The notes under the pieces are model-generated. The model was not told where the DNA came from. It saw nothing but the letters and a program-made list of their open reading frames with translations, and made no database searches. The translations under genes and the position numbers were made by a program. Positions 53,957-64,000 of a DNA stretch of 64,000 nucleotides are shown here, piece after piece (the first letter of the stretch is position 1; each line of letters opens with the position of its first letter). This DNA is from Antennarius striatus (Eukaryota; Chordata; Actinopteri; Lophiiformes; Antennariidae). Location of the stretch: contig NC_090788.1 of NCBI RefSeq assembly GCF_040054535.1, positions 18,455,501 through 18,519,500 of the forward strand, read 5' to 3'.

Positions 53957-55309
53957 GTAAGAGCGCTAACGGACACGGTTGGTGTCGGATGAGCCGTTAG
54001 CCCGACAGGTCCGGACGGCGCCGGAGGGCAGACGGAGGCTCTCGTTAGCCCTCCATGCTAATTTTCTTGTCCTTGTGTTTGTCCTGGGAAGCGGCGTGGA
54101 CGCTCTTTCGCACCTCGTTGGGCGATGCTTGCCGACCCGACGGCGTGAATTGGTGGTGTTGGTGTTGTCCTGTCGTGCACCGCGTTCATTCCCGCAAATA
54201 TTATGAGGTGAAGAAAAGCCCCCCTGCTCCGGGGTCCCTGATGCTCCAGTGGCTGATCATTTCTTCCAGGATATCCCTTCCATTCATCACATTTAAATCC
54301 CTGCTCCCAGACGATCCACCGACTCTTTTGCAGCTCCTGTCCTGAGGTCCTGAGGCAGGAACCTGTTGACTCTTACACCTGAAGGCGGACCAGAGTTTTG
54401 TGTGGGGGCTTCACACCTTAACGCTAAAGCCCCCCCAAATCATTCCTAAAACCTTCATTAAGGTTTAACCCTGAAAAACCTATTTTAATATTTTTGGTCT
54501 ATGCTGTACTTTCTAACTCATACTACATTTAAGTTGCTTAAATGTGGTATTGCTGATATATATATTTTTAGCTTTTGCCCATTTTGGGTTTTTTTTTTGC
54601 CTTTTAATTAAAGTTGGTAGCCAACTTATTTTCCTATTGACAAAACTATCAGATGTTTGCAATAACCAAATGAAACAAGAATGCTTTAACTAAAGCAGTA
54701 AAACATCTGTTTTCTCACATGCCACACAGAATATCAATCAATTTAATGACTGTGGTCACAGAACCATTTACTCCCTTAGTAATGAACATTTTTAAAGCCC
54801 GCTCTTTCTGCTTAGACCTGCTGCCAGGAACCTGAGCCAATACCTTTCGTTTTTAGTTCTACAGAATGTCATGTTTTACATGCTTCAACCTCTGTCTTCT
54901 GTTCCCTCCAGATATTTTTTTTGTGTGGGGGTTGAAGTCAGGCCTCTGGGGACTTTTAAGATATGCTTGGGATCTTTGTTTGTTTTTTAAATGCTCGTAT
55001 ACCCCGAGCTTTCTCTCAGATGATGCAATGTTTTATTTTAGGATTCCCTGATATTTTCTAGAATTCATCTTCCTCTATGTGCTGCAGGTATTGGATGTTT
55101 GTGTAAACTTGATTACTGAGTGTGGCTGCAATAAATGATAAATGTGCATCTAAAGAGAGGGATCAAAGTTTTTGTGTCTGTGTATAAATAATATTTCAAA
55201 TGCAAATACACAGACTGAACAGCCAGCAAATGTTTCCATATACAAATAATGTCACATTGAACAATGCTAAGAATGTTTCTGAATGAATTTTTTTGTCTCT
55301 CCTGCACAG
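53957..55309 (+). other. dynll2 intron 1
   Basis: About 1.35 kb: CpG-rich at first, then AT-rich. No coding exon is supported. Confidence 0.5.
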
Positions 55310-55329
55310 AGCAACAACAAAACGCCAAC

Positions 55330-55679
55330 ATGACTGACAAAAAGGCAGTGATAAAGAATGCAGACATGTCTGAAGAAATGCAGCAGGAAGCTGTGGACTG
55401 TGCCATGCAGGCCATGGAGAAATACAATATTGAGAAGGATATTGCCGCCTATGTCAAAAAGGTATGTCATTCATAGAAAAATATAACATGAATGATTGTC
55501 AGCTGCATTTTGTATTTGATTTATTCATTGTGTCCCTGCAGGAGTTTGACAAGAAGTACAACCCCACTTGGCACTGCATTGTGGGAAGGAACTTTGGCAG
55601 CTATGTGACACACGAGACCAAGCATTTCATCTACTTCTACCTGGGCCAAGTGGCCATTCTACTCTTCAAGTCAGGCTGA
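55330..55679 (+). CDS. dynll2: Dynein light chain LC8-type 2
   Basis: LC8 hub protein: a homodimer that binds short linear motifs in dynein intermediate chain, myosin V and many partners. Two coding exons, 55330-55461 and 55542-55679, give exactly the LC8 length of 89 residues. The sequence starts [20 protein letters not shown] and contains [20 protein letters not shown] and [20 protein letters not shown], essentially invariant in animals. VIKNADMSE with [24 protein letters not shown] favours DYNLL2, although DYNLL1 differs by few residues; its position next to srsf1, as on human chromosome 17, supports DYNLL2. The UTR continues to about 56110-56270 (ATTAAA at 56100). Confidence 0.93.
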
Positions 55680-56371
55680 AATGGAAACATACCCACACAC
55701 TACTTTTAATTCAACCTTTAATACTTTATGCCACGCTGTGCGTTTGCTGCCGTCTTTCTGAAGATATGCTTTTTGTCTTGGTTTCTTGCTTGTTTCAGTT
55801 TGTTTGCCAACTGCGGTAGAAGCACCATCCGTGGAAGAGGCTTTAGTCATGCCTGGATTAATGTGCCATTCATTGTTACTGGTGTAAAACTATACTTTAC
55901 TTCTCATGCATTGCGCTGACAGACCCCCTGATTCATTAATTCTGCTTATTTTGCTGTGTGTTGACGTGTGAACCTTGTACATTGTATCATATGGGTATGT
56001 TGTAAAATACTTTCATGCCTTGAACTGAGCAACAGATTTTTTTTTTAATGACTTTTATTTTCATTGTCGACTGGTAGTGACTGAACCTGTTGCTGACACA
56101 TTAAAGAATATCACCTGCTAGAGAGATGTGAGTTTTTGCACATGCTTGAACACTCCAGCTTCAGTTGGCTTGTGAATATGTACAATGTCACTGTTGTATA
56201 TCTCTGGATTGTAATTTTTTTCGGTATGGTCAGCATAAAGTAAAGTCAGCAAGTTGTATCAACGTTGTGTTTTGTGTATTCATGACAGTTTTGTGATTTC
56301 TACATAAAACGTCTTCAAACATTGTTGGGTAGATCAGTATTTTGTATTTTATTCCTTTTATGTATTGTGGG
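55680..56371. other. dynll2 3' UTR
   Basis: AT-rich; ATTAAA at 56100 and AGCATAAAGTAAAG near 56231 are candidate poly(A) signals. No separate gene. Confidence 0.6.
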
Positions 56372-56612
56372 TTCTCTGGCTTCCTCCTTCCACCAAAAGC
56401 ATGTGCTGAAGGTTAGTTGGCTGTTCCCATATTGACTGTAGGAGTGAGTGGATGCATGTGTGGTTGTGTGTATCTCTATGTGGCTCTCCGGTGCACTGGC
56501 GTCATGGCTGGAGTTTCCCCCGCCTCATGCCCTAAGCCAGCTGGGATAGGCTCCGGCTTCCCGTGACCTGCGACAGTGTATAAAGCGGTGATGAGAAAAT
56601 GGATGAATGAAT
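56372..56612 (+). repeat. SINE, 5'-truncated copy
   Basis: GGGTTCTCTGGCTTCCTCC, GCATGTG, then CTCTATGTGGCTCTC, CCCCGCCTCATGCCC, CAGCTGGGATAGGCTCCGGC and AAAATGGATGAATGAATG. This order matches the 3' two thirds of the fish tRNA-type SINE seen inverted at 1795-2090. Confidence 0.75.
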
Positions 56613-56684
56613 GTTTTGTGGTCATAATTACAAAGGAACTCCTTTTATAAAGTTAGAAATAAGTTTCTTAATTAAATCTAGGAT

Positions 56685-56862
56685 CAGCCCTCTCAGCTGG
56701 GATAGGGTCCAGCTAAATCGTGACCTGAAATGGTAAAATGATGGATGGGTGGATGGATGAACGATGGATGGATGAACAATGGATGGACAAGTGGATGGAT
56801 GGATGAACGATGGATGGATGGATGGATGAACGATGGAAGGATGGATAGGGGGATGGATGGAT
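56685..56862 (+). repeat. Second SINE 3' end with expanded (GGAT)n tail
   Basis: CTCAGCTGGGATAGGGTCCAGC and TCGTGACC, then about 120 bases of imperfect GGATGGAT/GATGAACGAT. It lies 100 bases upstream of the heatr6 ATG, so it is in or beside the promoter. Confidence 0.75.
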
Positions 56863-56963
56863 ACTGTATATGATGTTCCTGGGGCAGGTAGCACCACCTC
56901 TACCTCACGGCAGGCGGCGGTAGTGAGTCCCACTCTCGCTTGTCGGGCTTTAGTTTGGGAGTC

Positions 56964-64000
<7,037 letters not shown>

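Overview
The window is nuclear DNA of a ray-finned (teleost) fish, probably a percomorph with a compact genome. It has intron-containing vertebrate genes with GT-AG junctions, nine genes in 64 kb, many (TG)n and tetranucleotide microsatellites, and fish-type tRNA-derived SINEs. No prokaryotic operons, phage, CRISPR arrays or viral elements were seen. Gene models come from reading splice sites and frame phases by hand; every internal junction listed keeps the frame. Protein names rest on remembered family sequences, not on a search.

Layout: (1) 421-1090, minus strand, first two coding exons of a MATE transporter (slc47a type) that leaves the window on the left; (2) 7733-9553 tmigd1; (3) 12362-15761 pimreg; (4) 17305-23149 cct8; (5) 24097-30473 rskr (SgK494 kinase); (6) 38019-41504 aldoc, with an upstream non-coding exon near 32.9 kb and a ~5 kb first intron; (7) 43196-47476 pigs; (8) 48642-50529 srsf1; (9) 55330-55679 dynll2; (10) 56964 to the right edge, heatr6, cut off in its 20th visible coding exon. 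All genes except slc47a are on the plus strand.

Most human counterparts lie on chromosome 17 (SLC47A1/2, TMIGD1, PIMREG, RSKR, ALDOC, PIGS, SRSF1, DYNLL2, HEATR6). CCT8 is on human chromosome 21 and is the outsider. The genes are not one pathway: they cover membrane transport, cell adhesion, mitosis, protein folding, a kinase, glycolysis, GPI-anchor transfer, splicing, the dynein light chain and a HEAT-repeat protein.

The most interesting points are a second, intact, in-frame terminal exon in cct8 (22210-22317) that would give another chaperonin tail; a decayed copy of the srsf1 RRM2 exon about 3.3 kb downstream of the working one; a tmigd1 product with almost no cytoplasmic tail; a Thr-Pro/Arg array and two competing last-exon acceptors in pimreg; and a small terminal-inverted-repeat element in heatr6. 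I found no convincing wholly new biological system.
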